From positions 1 through 64,000 of the forward strand of contig CAVSPW010000011.1 in assembly GCA_963729935.1 (NCBI GenBank): DNA of 64,000 bases, given 5' to 3'. The stretch is from CAIKMD01 sp963729935. Lineage in GTDB: Bacteria > Pseudomonadota > Alphaproteobacteria > ATCC43930 > CGMCC-115725. This document shows, in pieces, positions 8,741-16,424 of this stretch (position 1 is the first letter of the stretch; each line of letters opens with the position of its first letter). The position numbers and the translations under genes were made by a program. The notes beneath the pieces are model-generated. The model worked only from the letters and a program-made list of their open reading frames with translations. It was not told where the DNA came from and searched no databases.

Positions 8741-9910
8741 TTAAGCCTTGCCGCGTCCGGCGAGGACGAGGCCGAAGAGCAGGAGCTCGGGCAGGGTGCT
8801 CAAGGGCAGATGGGGTCCCGCCCACATCATGAGTGCCGGAAATGCCAGGGCAAAAATGAGAATCCCGATCTCGCCCAGGCCGAAAGAATCATCCGAGCGG
8901 CGCCGATCGGCGATGAAGCCGCTCACGGCGCCCGTCAGCATCGGCAGGTCGTAGACGAAAGCGTGCGGCGTCGCGAGGAAAGTCCCCGAAAGCAGCGCGT
9001 TGGCGGCGCGTGCGCTGACGCCGCGACGGAAGGCGCGCCAGATGATGACGGCGACGCATAGCGCGGCCACGGCCTGCGCGAGCCGCGCCCTCGCAAGGGT
9101 CAGGCCCAGCATCTGCAGGTTGGCGGTGAGCGTGGGCATGAGATGGTAGGCGACGGCGCCGGTATCGAATTGGCGGGAATAGGCGGGAAGCGCCGCGAGC
9201 CATGTGGCCCAGATCGACCAGCCGAAGGCGGCGCCGGTGAGAATGACGAGGGCCGCGACGGTAACGCAGGCCGCCGCGATGCTGCGCCACGAACCCGCCG
9301 CGACCAACGCGATCGGCACGAGGAGCGCGAGTTGCGGCTTATAGCTCAAGAGCCCGAGCAGCACGCCGGCGAGAAGGGGGCGCGTCTTGATGAGGCGGAA
9401 CCCGCCTATGGCCAGCGCTCCGGCGAGAAAGCCGCTTTGTCCCGCGACCAGCATGATCGTCGTCGTCGGCGCCAAAAGCGCGATGGAGATCGATAGCGCG
9501 CGGCCCGGACGCTCGATGGAAGCCCAGACGTAAAGCCACAAGGTTGCCCCGATCCAGCTCAGATAGGCTGCGGTGTAGGGCAGGAACCCAAGCGGCCACA
9601 GGATCAATAGGAAACTCGGCGGATAGGGGAAGGGATTCTGCTGACCCGGGTCCATGCCGAGCGCGAGCTGCGCCGTGTGGAGTGCCGCGGGATCGTAAAG
9701 TTCCGCCGCCGGATGGCCGATCGCGATCTTGGCGTAAGACCACAGGGCGAAGAAATCGCCGAACGGATAGCGCTCGCCGCGATGCAAGGTCACGACGAGA
9801 TAGATCACAAGATAGCTGGCGAAGCATCCGGCGAGAACGGCAATGAGCAAGCCGGTCTTGCGCTCAAGCGCTCCCCATCGGCGCCCGAGCAGTCTTGCGT
9901 CAAGTCCCAT
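8741..9910 (-). CDS. GT87/DUF2029-family membrane glycosyltransferase
   Basis: A 389-residue polytopic membrane protein with roughly nine to ten hydrophobic segments spread along its length. The first extracytoplasmic loop carries the family pattern GDFFALWSYA followed by LYDPAALHTAQ and the stretch FPYPPSFLLIL, typical of DUF2029 (GT87) proteins, which include polyprenyl-phosphate-mannose-dependent mannosyltransferases of actinobacteria. The aspartate in GDFF is the expected catalytic acid. The sugar donor and acceptor here are unknown. It is monocistronic, about 230 bp downstream of an asparaginase-like gene on the same strand, with a perfect 12-base inverted repeat in between. Confidence 0.8.
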   Translation of the reverse strand: MGLDARLLGRRWGALERKTGLLIAVLAGCFASYLVIYLVVTLHRGERYPFGDFFALWSYAKIAIGHPAAELYDPAALHTAQLALGMDPGQQNPFPYPPSFLLILWPLGFLPYTAAYLSWIGATLWLYVWASIERPGRALSISIALLAPTTTIMLVAGQSGFLAGALAIGGFRLIKTRPLLAGVLLGLLSYKPQLALLVPIALVAAGSWRSIAAACVTVAALVILTGAAFGWSIWATWLAALPAYSRQFDTGAVAYHLMPTLTANLQMLGLTLARARLAQAVAALCVAVIIWRAFRRGVSARAANALLSGTFLATPHAFVYDLPMLTGAVSGFIADRRRSDDSFGLGEIGILIFALAFPALMMWAGPHLPLSTLPELLLFGLVLAGRGKA

Positions 9911-10048
9911 CGCGTTTCCGGCCGAACCCAGAGAAACCCGGAAGGCAACCGCAAGAAATCTTCGCCGACACGGGCCGTATTGGGGGCACCAAGGCGCGCA
10001 TCTCCCTTGCTCTTCGGCTTCCCGGGAGCGCGCCGAAGACCATGGGCA

Positions 10049-10081
10049 AGATATTGCCGCGCCTCGATGGCGGCAATATCT
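10049..10081. repeat. Perfect 12-bp inverted repeat
   Basis: Arms AGATATTGCCGC (10049-10060) and GCGGCAATATCT (10070-10081) are exact reverse complements around a 9-base loop. The repeat lies between the stop of the asparaginase-like gene and the start of the GT87 gene, both leftward. It may end transcription of the transporter operon or serve as an operator for the GT87 gene. No T tract follows on either strand. Confidence 0.6.
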
Positions 10082-10138
10082 CTCTCGGCTAAAGCGAGAC
10101 GCTCGGCCTCGCTGCGGCGCGGGCCGCGGCTCGGGGCG

Positions 10139-11842
10139 TCAGTGCGTGTCGAAGACGCGCTGATAAGCGGCGTTCGCTTCCTCGATGGCCTTGCGTTCGG
10201 CCGGCGTCGGGTTGTCGACATCCTTTGCCGCCGGCAGGCTGCCGAAGCGCATGAGGCACGCCATCAGCAAGAGCCGCGCCTTCGTCGCGGTGAGATTCGA
10301 GCCGGCGAGGAAGAGAGCGCTCGCATCGGCAAAGCCTTCCGGCGCGCCGCGGCCGACGCGCACGACCGGCATTCCGCTCAACACCGCCTTCTCCATGATC
10401 TTCGAGCGCGCTTGCGAGGTCATGGAGCCGTAAGGCACTTGGCCCTCGGTCACGAATCCCGCCAGCCGCCCGAGCCGGAGCTTGTGCTCGACGAGATAGG
10501 TCAGATCGCCTTCGAGCGCCGGATCGTCCCCGAAATCCTCGCCGAAATAGCCGCCATCCTTGACGATCGACACCGAGGGAATGGCATCCGGCAATATCTC
10601 GCCGTCGCGGTTCTTGATCGCGATCTCGAAGCTCTCGATGCCGGCGCCGCCGAGGCGCACGGCCTTGACCGCGTTCGGAAGCCGGGAGGTGTTCACCTCG
10701 GACAGGTAGGTGTGCTTATAGGCCGGGACATAGAGCAGCACCGGCTTGCCGACATGATTGACGCCGCCCAGGATGCCGCCATGGCCGCCAGTCGCCCGAT
10801 ATCCGCCCGGCCGCGCATCGGCCTTGGCGACCTCGCGTGCCGCGAAGGCCTGTTGCTCTTGAATGACGACCACGCCCGCGCGGTTGCGGCCCTGCTCGTC
10901 CGCCCAGATGCCGGAATCGATATAGGTCACCGAATCGACGATGTTCTTCGGCCCGTCATTGCTGATTTGGCCTTGCGGACGCTGCGCGGCATTGCCGCAG
11001 ATCGGCTTGGTCGTGTCGATGAGGAGGTTCAGCCAATAGGCGGTTTCCTCGATCGCCGGGCTGCCTTGCGTGACGATCGCGCCATCATATTTGCCGCTCG
11101 ACATCACCTTCTGCGCGATGTTCGTGACCCGCGCCAGGGCCGGCCGCGGCGGCGCCGAGGCCAGATGCCGGGGCTTGTAGGGAAAGAACTCCTTGCCGCG
11201 CGTCTCGGGCGGGATATCGCCTTCGCCGACATCCGTGCGCAACGCCGCCGGCAGGCCCTTGGTGTAGCCGCTCGGCGGCAAGAGCCGGTAGAAATCGACG
11301 GTGGCCAAGGACGAGATCGAATTGACGACGCCATTCGGGTCGATCCCGAGCCGGTCGATCTCCTCAAAGCTGCGCGAGCCGTCGGGAAAAAAGCCCTGAC
11401 GCGCCTGGGCCGCGGGCGCGTTGGGCGTTGCGCATTCCTCCTCCCAGGGCTGGCCATCGGCTTGGCGCGCCATATAGGGAAGGGGATAAAGCCCGTCCTC
11501 GGGACGAAGCTCGATCTCGTAGACCGGCTTGTCGTCGGGCCCGCGTCTTTCCTTGTGGAACACGCCGTCAACGTCGATAAAGCCGTCGGGCTCGCCATAG
11601 AGTTCCGCGGCGTCGCGCTCGAGCGGGTGGGCCGAGAATTGCTCGACATAGACCTTGGCGGGCGCCGCGAGGCGCTGCGTGCGCAGCGCATCGAAGGGGG
11701 CCACGCTCCCATCCGGCAGCTTGAGCGGCGAGAGGCCGAATTTGTGGCGCGCCTTGTTCGACGTCACCAGGGGCGGCGTGTTTTGAATCGTCGCGTTGGG
11801 ACCTGAAAGATGGGCGATGCGCAGCTTTGCTTTCGTTTCCAT
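10139..11842 (-). CDS. Asparaginase-superfamily protein, large divergent form (paralogue A)
   Basis: A 567-residue protein. The N-terminus RIAHLSGPNATIQNTPP corresponds to the GGTIA strand-loop of L-asparaginases, with Thr18 the candidate nucleophile. Residues 250-300 (YDGAIVTQGSPAIEET and then SNDGPKNIVDS) match the asparaginase TGTDT and SADGP-NL segments, but the usual Thr-Asp pair is replaced by Ser261-Pro262. The C-terminal part keeps SGMPVVRVGRG and the TKARLLLMACLMRFG helix. About 200 extra residues (30-235) separate the first loop from the rest, so it is much longer than ordinary enzymes (about 330). AAGGAGG precedes the ATG. It is last in a dipeptide-importer operon, so an intracellular amidohydrolase acting on the imported compound is likely. 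Substrate unknown. Confidence 0.75.
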   Translation of the reverse strand: METKAKLRIAHLSGPNATIQNTPPLVTSNKARHKFGLSPLKLPDGSVAPFDALRTQRLAAPAKVYVEQFSAHPLERDAAELYGEPDGFIDVDGVFHKERRGPDDKPVYEIELRPEDGLYPLPYMARQADGQPWEEECATPNAPAAQARQGFFPDGSRSFEEIDRLGIDPNGVVNSISSLATVDFYRLLPPSGYTKGLPAALRTDVGEGDIPPETRGKEFFPYKPRHLASAPPRPALARVTNIAQKVMSSGKYDGAIVTQGSPAIEETAYWLNLLIDTTKPICGNAAQRPQGQISNDGPKNIVDSVTYIDSGIWADEQGRNRAGVVVIQEQQAFAAREVAKADARPGGYRATGGHGGILGGVNHVGKPVLLYVPAYKHTYLSEVNTSRLPNAVKAVRLGGAGIESFEIAIKNRDGEILPDAIPSVSIVKDGGYFGEDFGDDPALEGDLTYLVEHKLRLGRLAGFVTEGQVPYGSMTSQARSKIMEKAVLSGMPVVRVGRGAPEGFADASALFLAGSNLTATKARLLLMACLMRFGSLPAAKDVDNPTPAERKAIEEANAAYQRVFDTH

Positions 11843-11878
11843 GGGAGACCTCCTTGCAGGATTAATTCGATGATGCCT

Positions 11879-12928
11879 TCATGATGCGTTGACTGCGTGC
11901 GGCTCGAAAAGATCGTCGAGGCGGATGCAGCAAGCGGTATGCCCCGATGCGATGACCCCCACCGGCGGGACCGACGTGCCACAGTCGGGAATGGCGAACT
12001 TACAGCGCGGCGCGAAGCTGCAACCCGGCGAGAGGAAGCGAAGATCGGGTGGGCTGCCGGGAATGGTCTCGATGTCCTTTCCGCGTGTCTCGCCATGAAC
12101 GGTCGAAGCCAGCATCCCGATCGTATAGGGATGGCGCGGGTTCATCAGCACGTCATAGGCGCTGCCATATTCGACGATCCGGCCGGCATACATCACCGCG
12201 ACCTTGTCGGCGATCTGCGCGGCGACGCCCAAATCATGCGTGACGAAGATGAGCCCCATCCCGAACTCTGCCTGCAATTTGCGGAGCAGTACCAAGACCT
12301 GGATTTGGACCGTCGCATCGAGCGCCGTCGTCGGCTCGTCGGCAAGCAGCAGCGCGGGGCGGCAGGAGAGCGCGATCGCGATCATCGCGCGCTGGCGCAG
12401 CCCGCCCGACAGTTCATGCGGATAGGCGTTCAAACGCCGCTCGGGCGAAGGCACCTTGACCAGTTGCAGGAGTTCGAGCGCCCGGTCCATCGCGGCCTGG
12501 CGCGAGATATGCTCGTGACGGATCACGGTCTCGGCAATCTGATCGCCGACGGTATAGACCGGGTCGAGCGCGGTCATGGGCTCCTGGAAGATCATCGAGA
12601 CGACCGAGCCGCGCATTTTGGTCAGCTGGCTCTCGCTCAGTGCCAGGATGTCGTATTCGCCGACGCGCATGCGGCCGGTGATCTGCGCCCGCCTCCTGGG
12701 GAGGAGGCGCATCAGGGCCCGCATGGTCACGGATTTTCCGGAACCGGATTCACCGATGATGCAGAGCACCTCGCCTTGGCGCAGATCGAAGGAGACCCCG
12801 TTCACCGCCTGAACCGTTTCCTGGCGGCTTACGAATTTCACATGAAGATCTTTCACCGAGACCAGCGGCGGCGCCAGCCCTGTATCCGCGACGCCACCGG
12901 GTTTCGAGATCGGAAGCTGAAGAGCCAT
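11879..12928 (-). CDS. Dipeptide/oligopeptide ABC importer ATP-binding protein (DppD-like)
   Basis: A 349-residue ABC ATPase for a peptide/nickel-type importer. It shows Walker A GESGSGKS near 59-66, Q-loop MIFQEPMTALDP, signature LSGGLRQRAMIA, Walker B LLLADEPTTALD, and the C-terminal oligopeptide extension with a cysteine cluster (CSFAPRCKFAIPDC). The Q-loop EPMTALDP is typical of the D subunit. ATG 12928 was chosen because GGGAAAG precedes it and it begins 17 bp after the upstream stop; a TTG at 12949 is an alternative that would overlap the upstream gene. It pairs with the F-type ATPase just upstream. Confidence 0.92.
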   Translation of the reverse strand: MALQLPISKPGGVADTGLAPPLVSVKDLHVKFVSRQETVQAVNGVSFDLRQGEVLCIIGESGSGKSVTMRALMRLLPRRRAQITGRMRVGEYDILALSESQLTKMRGSVVSMIFQEPMTALDPVYTVGDQIAETVIRHEHISRQAAMDRALELLQLVKVPSPERRLNAYPHELSGGLRQRAMIAIALSCRPALLLADEPTTALDATVQIQVLVLLRKLQAEFGMGLIFVTHDLGVAAQIADKVAVMYAGRIVEYGSAYDVLMNPRHPYTIGMLASTVHGETRGKDIETIPGSPPDLRFLSPGCSFAPRCKFAIPDCGTSVPPVGVIASGHTACCIRLDDLFEPHAVNAS

Positions 12929-12945
12929 CGGGCTTTCCCGTGTTC

Positions 12946-14091
12946 TCAAGATGCGACGGCTTCGGTACGATCAAGCCCCGCCGTCGAAGGCGGGAGCCTT
13001 CCGGCTCGGCTGTGACCCGAAGCGGGATCGGCCATGTGGCAAGCGGCGAGATGCGACGCGCGATCGGCCCAATCGCCAAGGGCGGGCGCTTGCTCGACAC
13101 AAAGCGCTTCGGCATACGGGCAGCGGGTGCGAAAACGGCAGCCCGACGGCGGATCGATCGGATTGGGCGGGTCGCCCGATAGCGGCGCGGTCTCGATCCG
13201 TCCGCGCGGATCGGGGTCGAGGCGCGAATCGAGAAGCGCTCGCGTATAGGGATGCTTGGGCTGGCGATAGATGGCTTCGGCCGGTCCGATCTCCACGATT
13301 TGGCCGAGATACATCACCAGGACACGGTCGGCGATATATTGCACGACGTTCAGATCGTGCGAGATGAATATGTAGGTCAAATTGAAGTGTCGCTTGAGGT
13401 GGCGCAGCAGATTGAGAACCTGCGCCGCGACCGATTTATCAAGGGCGGAGACCGCCTCGTCCAAAATCAACAGGCGGGGATCGAGCGCCAGGGCGCGCGC
13501 AATGTTGACGCGCTGCTTCTGGCCGCCTGAAAGCTCGTGCGGGTAGCGCGTGCCGAAGAGTTCAGGCCGCAACCCAACTCTTTGCAAAAGTTCATGCGCC
13601 AATTTCTTGGCCGCGGCCTTGCGCATGCCGTGGACGCGCGGTCCATAGGCGATCGAATCTTCGATCGGCAAACGCGGATTGAGCGACGCGTCGCTGTCCT
13701 GGAACACGATCTGCATGTTGCGGCGAAGCTCGCGCAGCGACAAGCCTTGCGGACCGCCAATCGGGTCGCCGTCGAAGACGAGCTTGCCGGCGTCGAGCGG
13801 CATGAGGCACATGAGGAGCCGCGCCAAAGTCGACTTGCCGCAACCGGATTCGCCCACAACGCCCAGGGTTTCGCCCTTCAGCACCATGAAGGAAACGTCA
13901 TCGACCGCCTTCACCGCCGCGATCTTGCGCATCAGCACGCCGCCGTGAATGGCAAAATGCCGGCGCAGATTCTCCGCGATGAGGATCGGTTGCGCCTTGC
14001 CGCCGCGGTCGCGCGGGTTGCCCGGCGGAACGGGCGTCGGTCGCGAAGCCTGGCTTGCAACCTCCGGCGCCGGTCGGCCTTGCGGGTTCAT
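12946..14091 (-). CDS. Dipeptide/oligopeptide ABC importer ATP-binding protein (DppF-like)
   Basis: A 381-residue ABC ATPase, partner of the D subunit. It has Walker A GESGCGKST, Q-loop MQIVFQDSDASLNPR (the F-type pattern), signature LSGGQKQRVNIA, Walker B LLILDEAVSALD and the C-terminal peptide-importer domain with CRFRTRCPYAEALC. Walker B carries A-V where most relatives have P-T, a minor variant. Its ATG overlaps the permease stop as ATGA, indicating translational coupling; the frame is open further upstream but inside the permease gene. The first ~40 residues are Pro/Arg-rich and variable. Confidence 0.92.
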   Translation of the reverse strand: MNPQGRPAPEVASQASRPTPVPPGNPRDRGGKAQPILIAENLRRHFAIHGGVLMRKIAAVKAVDDVSFMVLKGETLGVVGESGCGKSTLARLLMCLMPLDAGKLVFDGDPIGGPQGLSLRELRRNMQIVFQDSDASLNPRLPIEDSIAYGPRVHGMRKAAAKKLAHELLQRVGLRPELFGTRYPHELSGGQKQRVNIARALALDPRLLILDEAVSALDKSVAAQVLNLLRHLKRHFNLTYIFISHDLNVVQYIADRVLVMYLGQIVEIGPAEAIYRQPKHPYTRALLDSRLDPDPRGRIETAPLSGDPPNPIDPPSGCRFRTRCPYAEALCVEQAPALGDWADRASHLAACHMADPASGHSRAGRLPPSTAGLDRTEAVAS

Positions 14092-14993
14092 GCCCTGATA
14101 TCCATCGCTTGGCGCAGTCCGTCGCTGACGAGATTGAAGGAGAGCGAGACGATGAAGATGGCGACGCCCGGAAGCGCGCAGATGAGCGGCTGCACGTAAA
14201 TCGACTGGCGGAGCGTGGACAGCATCAGACCCCAATCCGCGGTTGGCGGCTCCACGCCCAGGCCGAGAAACGACAGCCCTGCCGCGAGCAGGATCGAGAC
14301 CGAGATCAGACTCGAGGCGTAGATGAAGACAGGTGCCAGGATATTGCGCAGGATGTGATAGAAGATGATCGATAGAGTCGACGCGCCGCTCGCCCTGGCG
14401 GCCTCGACGAAATCGCGGCTGCGGATTTGCGTGGTCGCCGCTTCCGATACGCGGCAGAGCGGAGGAATGAAGACAAGCGTCAGGGCCGCCAAGCCGTTGG
14501 CGACGCCGCCGCCCATCGTGCCCGAGATCGCGACCGCCAGGAGCACGGAAGGAAAGGCGTAGAACACGTCCATCGTGCGCATGATCAGCATGTTGATCCA
14601 GCCGCCCGCGAATCCCGCGGTGACGCCAAGGAGGCCGCCGATCGAAGTTGCGAGCGCGACGGGAGCCAACCCCATCATCAGCGACATGCGACCGCCATAG
14701 ACGAGGCGCGATAGCATGTCGCGGCCGAGTTCGTCGGTGCCGAGAATGAATCCTCTGTAGCCCATCGGCTTCAAGCGATAGAGCATGCTGCTCTTGTTCG
14801 GATCGAAAGGCGCGACGAAGGGCGCGAAGATCGCGGCCAAAGCGATCAGCGCAATGACAAGGATAAAGAAGAGCGTCACGTAATCATAACGCAGGCGCTG
14901 GCCGACCGTGCGCCAGTAGGAACGCGCGACCGCTTGAGGAAGCTTCTCCCCCGCTCCGGGCTGCAACGACACGTGAATGGTCGCGTCGGTCAT
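14088..14993 (-). CDS. Dipeptide/oligopeptide ABC importer permease (DppC-like)
   Basis: A 301-residue inner-membrane permease with an N-terminal helix near 38-60 (OppC_N region, ending in PFDPN) followed by a BPD_transp_1 core of about five helices. The motif GTDELGRDMLSRLVYGGRMSL is characteristic of DppC/OppC, and the EAA loop EAARASGASTLSIIFYHIL contacts the ATPases. It starts 16 bp after the DppB-like permease and overlaps the next ATPase by four bases, so the operon is tightly packed. Substrate class (peptide, opine, amide or nickel) is not readable from the permease. Confidence 0.93.
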   Translation of the reverse strand: MTDATIHVSLQPGAGEKLPQAVARSYWRTVGQRLRYDYVTLFFILVIALIALAAIFAPFVAPFDPNKSSMLYRLKPMGYRGFILGTDELGRDMLSRLVYGGRMSLMMGLAPVALATSIGGLLGVTAGFAGGWINMLIMRTMDVFYAFPSVLLAVAISGTMGGGVANGLAALTLVFIPPLCRVSEAATTQIRSRDFVEAARASGASTLSIIFYHILRNILAPVFIYASSLISVSILLAAGLSFLGLGVEPPTADWGLMLSTLRQSIYVQPLICALPGVAIFIVSLSFNLVSDGLRQAMDIRA

Positions 14994-15009
14994 CTGGCGC
15001 CTGCCATCC

Positions 15010-15966
15010 TCAGCCGCGCTTGATCCGCGGGTCGATCATGGTCTGTAGAAGATCGACGGCGAGATTGATGGCGACGAAACACAAAGCGAGGATCAGCATC
15101 GCGCCTTGAAGGAGCGGGATGTCGCGCGTGAGGATCGCCTTGCTCATCAGGAAGCCGGTTCCCGGCCATGTGAAGATCGTCTCGATCAGGATCGAGCCGC
15201 CGACGAGATAGCCGAATTGCAGCCCCATCACCGCGAGCACCTGCGGCAGCGCGTTGCGCACGGCGTGGCGGAGCACCGCGAGGCGGCCTAGCCCCTTGGC
15301 ATTCAAGGTTTGGACGAAGTCCTGAGTCAGAATCTCGGCGACGGCTGCGCGCGTGCTGCGCATGATGATGCCGAGCGGCACCGTCGCGGTCGTGATGACC
15401 GGGAGAATCGCGTATTTGAGCTGCGCCCAATGCGTGACGTCGAAACTGTCGGAGCCTTCCGGTCCCATCCCGGTTGCCGGCAGCACGCGCAGTTGGACGG
15501 CGAAAATGATGATCAGCACGATCCCAAGCCAGTAATTCGGAACGCTGACGCCGATCACGGAAATGCCGGTCGCGAGCCGATCCGGTGTCCGGCCGACATA
15601 GAAGGCGGCCAGGGTCCCGAGCACAAAGGCCAAGGGAAAGGCAATGAGGACGGCGCCGACCGATACGATGAGTGTATGTGAGAGCGCGCGCGTGACTTCG
15701 ATCAGGACCGGGCGGTTGGTCTGAATCGATGTGCCGAGATCGCCGGTCGCGGCGCGCACGAGCCATTTGAGATACTGGACGGGTATCGGCTTGTCGAACC
15801 CGTAGACTTGTTTCAGATAGGCGACGTCGGCCTGCGTCGCGTCCGGCGGCAAGAGAGTCTGCACCGGATCGCCGGGCGCGAGATAGACGAGACCGAAGCA
15901 GATGACCGTGACGCCGAGGGCGATCGGTACCGCCAAGAGAATTCGTCGCGCCGCGTAAAGCCACAT
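15010..15966 (-). CDS. Dipeptide/oligopeptide ABC importer permease (DppB-like)
   Basis: A 318-residue permease starting WLYAARRILLAVPIALGVTV, the canonical DppB/OppB first helix, with the PGDPVQTLL periplasmic motif at about 38-46 and an EAA loop VQTLNAKGLGRLAVLRHAV. ATG 15966 is chosen because AGGA lies nine bases upstream and homologues begin at this helix; an in-frame upstream extension is arginine-rich and rejected. First gene of the leftward operon: DppB, DppC, DppF, DppD, asparaginase-like A. It diverges from the binding-protein gene. Confidence 0.93.
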   Translation of the reverse strand: MWLYAARRILLAVPIALGVTVICFGLVYLAPGDPVQTLLPPDATQADVAYLKQVYGFDKPIPVQYLKWLVRAATGDLGTSIQTNRPVLIEVTRALSHTLIVSVGAVLIAFPLAFVLGTLAAFYVGRTPDRLATGISVIGVSVPNYWLGIVLIIIFAVQLRVLPATGMGPEGSDSFDVTHWAQLKYAILPVITTATVPLGIIMRSTRAAVAEILTQDFVQTLNAKGLGRLAVLRHAVRNALPQVLAVMGLQFGYLVGGSILIETIFTWPGTGFLMSKAILTRDIPLLQGAMLILALCFVAINLAVDLLQTMIDPRIKRG

Positions 15967-16424
15967 CGAGATCGTCCTGATCGCGTCGGCAACTCGCTCT
16001 CCCTCAAGCAATTGAGGTGCCAACAGGCCGCGTCGCATCGACGCGGCGGAAAATATGCAAGACGCGACCGGCTCTCCGCGGAGCGATCGGCGTATCCGTT
16101 GAGGCTTTGCAGCGAGTCGCGAATGCGGCCTCGCCACGCCGCGGTTGAGCGGCGCCGTAACAGCGGGCGCAACGAATTGCTGCACTGCACAAAAAATGAT
16201 TAGTGCCGCTCAGATTTCAAGCATATCGAATGCCACCCGAAATTTGAACGCACGCCGCGCCGTGGTGAAATCGGGCCTTTGCCTGCGACGAAACGGTTTT
16301 GGCGAGACGAACGAGGAGGCGTCGCGGCGCAGGGCATGTGATTTGCATAAGCGTCGTCAAGGATAAGTGTCGTCAAGGAAATGAGCGACACGCTCCTGAC
16401 ACAAACTCAGCGAGGTGCAGCGCG
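15967..16424. promoter_or_regulatory. Divergent promoter region of the importer locus
   Basis: These 458 bp separate the leftward transporter operon from the rightward binding-protein operon, so both promoters must lie here. An AT-rich patch is centred near 16190-16200, and a tandem 16-bp repeat lies closer to the binding-protein start. I could not fix -35 and -10 boxes. No gene is supportable inside. Confidence 0.55.
16347..16378. repeat. Tandem 16-bp direct repeat upstream of binding-protein gene
   Basis: ATAAGCGTCGTCAAGG (16347-16362) is followed without a gap by ATAAGTGTCGTCAAGG (16363-16378), differing at one base. It ends 46 bp before the ATG of the solute-binding protein. It could be a regulator-binding direct repeat or a simple duplication that also duplicated an AAGGA sequence. 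Confidence 0.7.

Noticed and set aside
9677..11806. 709-codon open frame antisense to asparaginase-like A and the GT87 gene
   Set aside because: It crosses two well-supported genes and an intergenic hairpin and is Arg/Ala-rich without motifs.
16347..16378. Possible CRISPR-like repeat
   Set aside because: Only two copies, directly abutting, with no spacers and no cas genes in the window.
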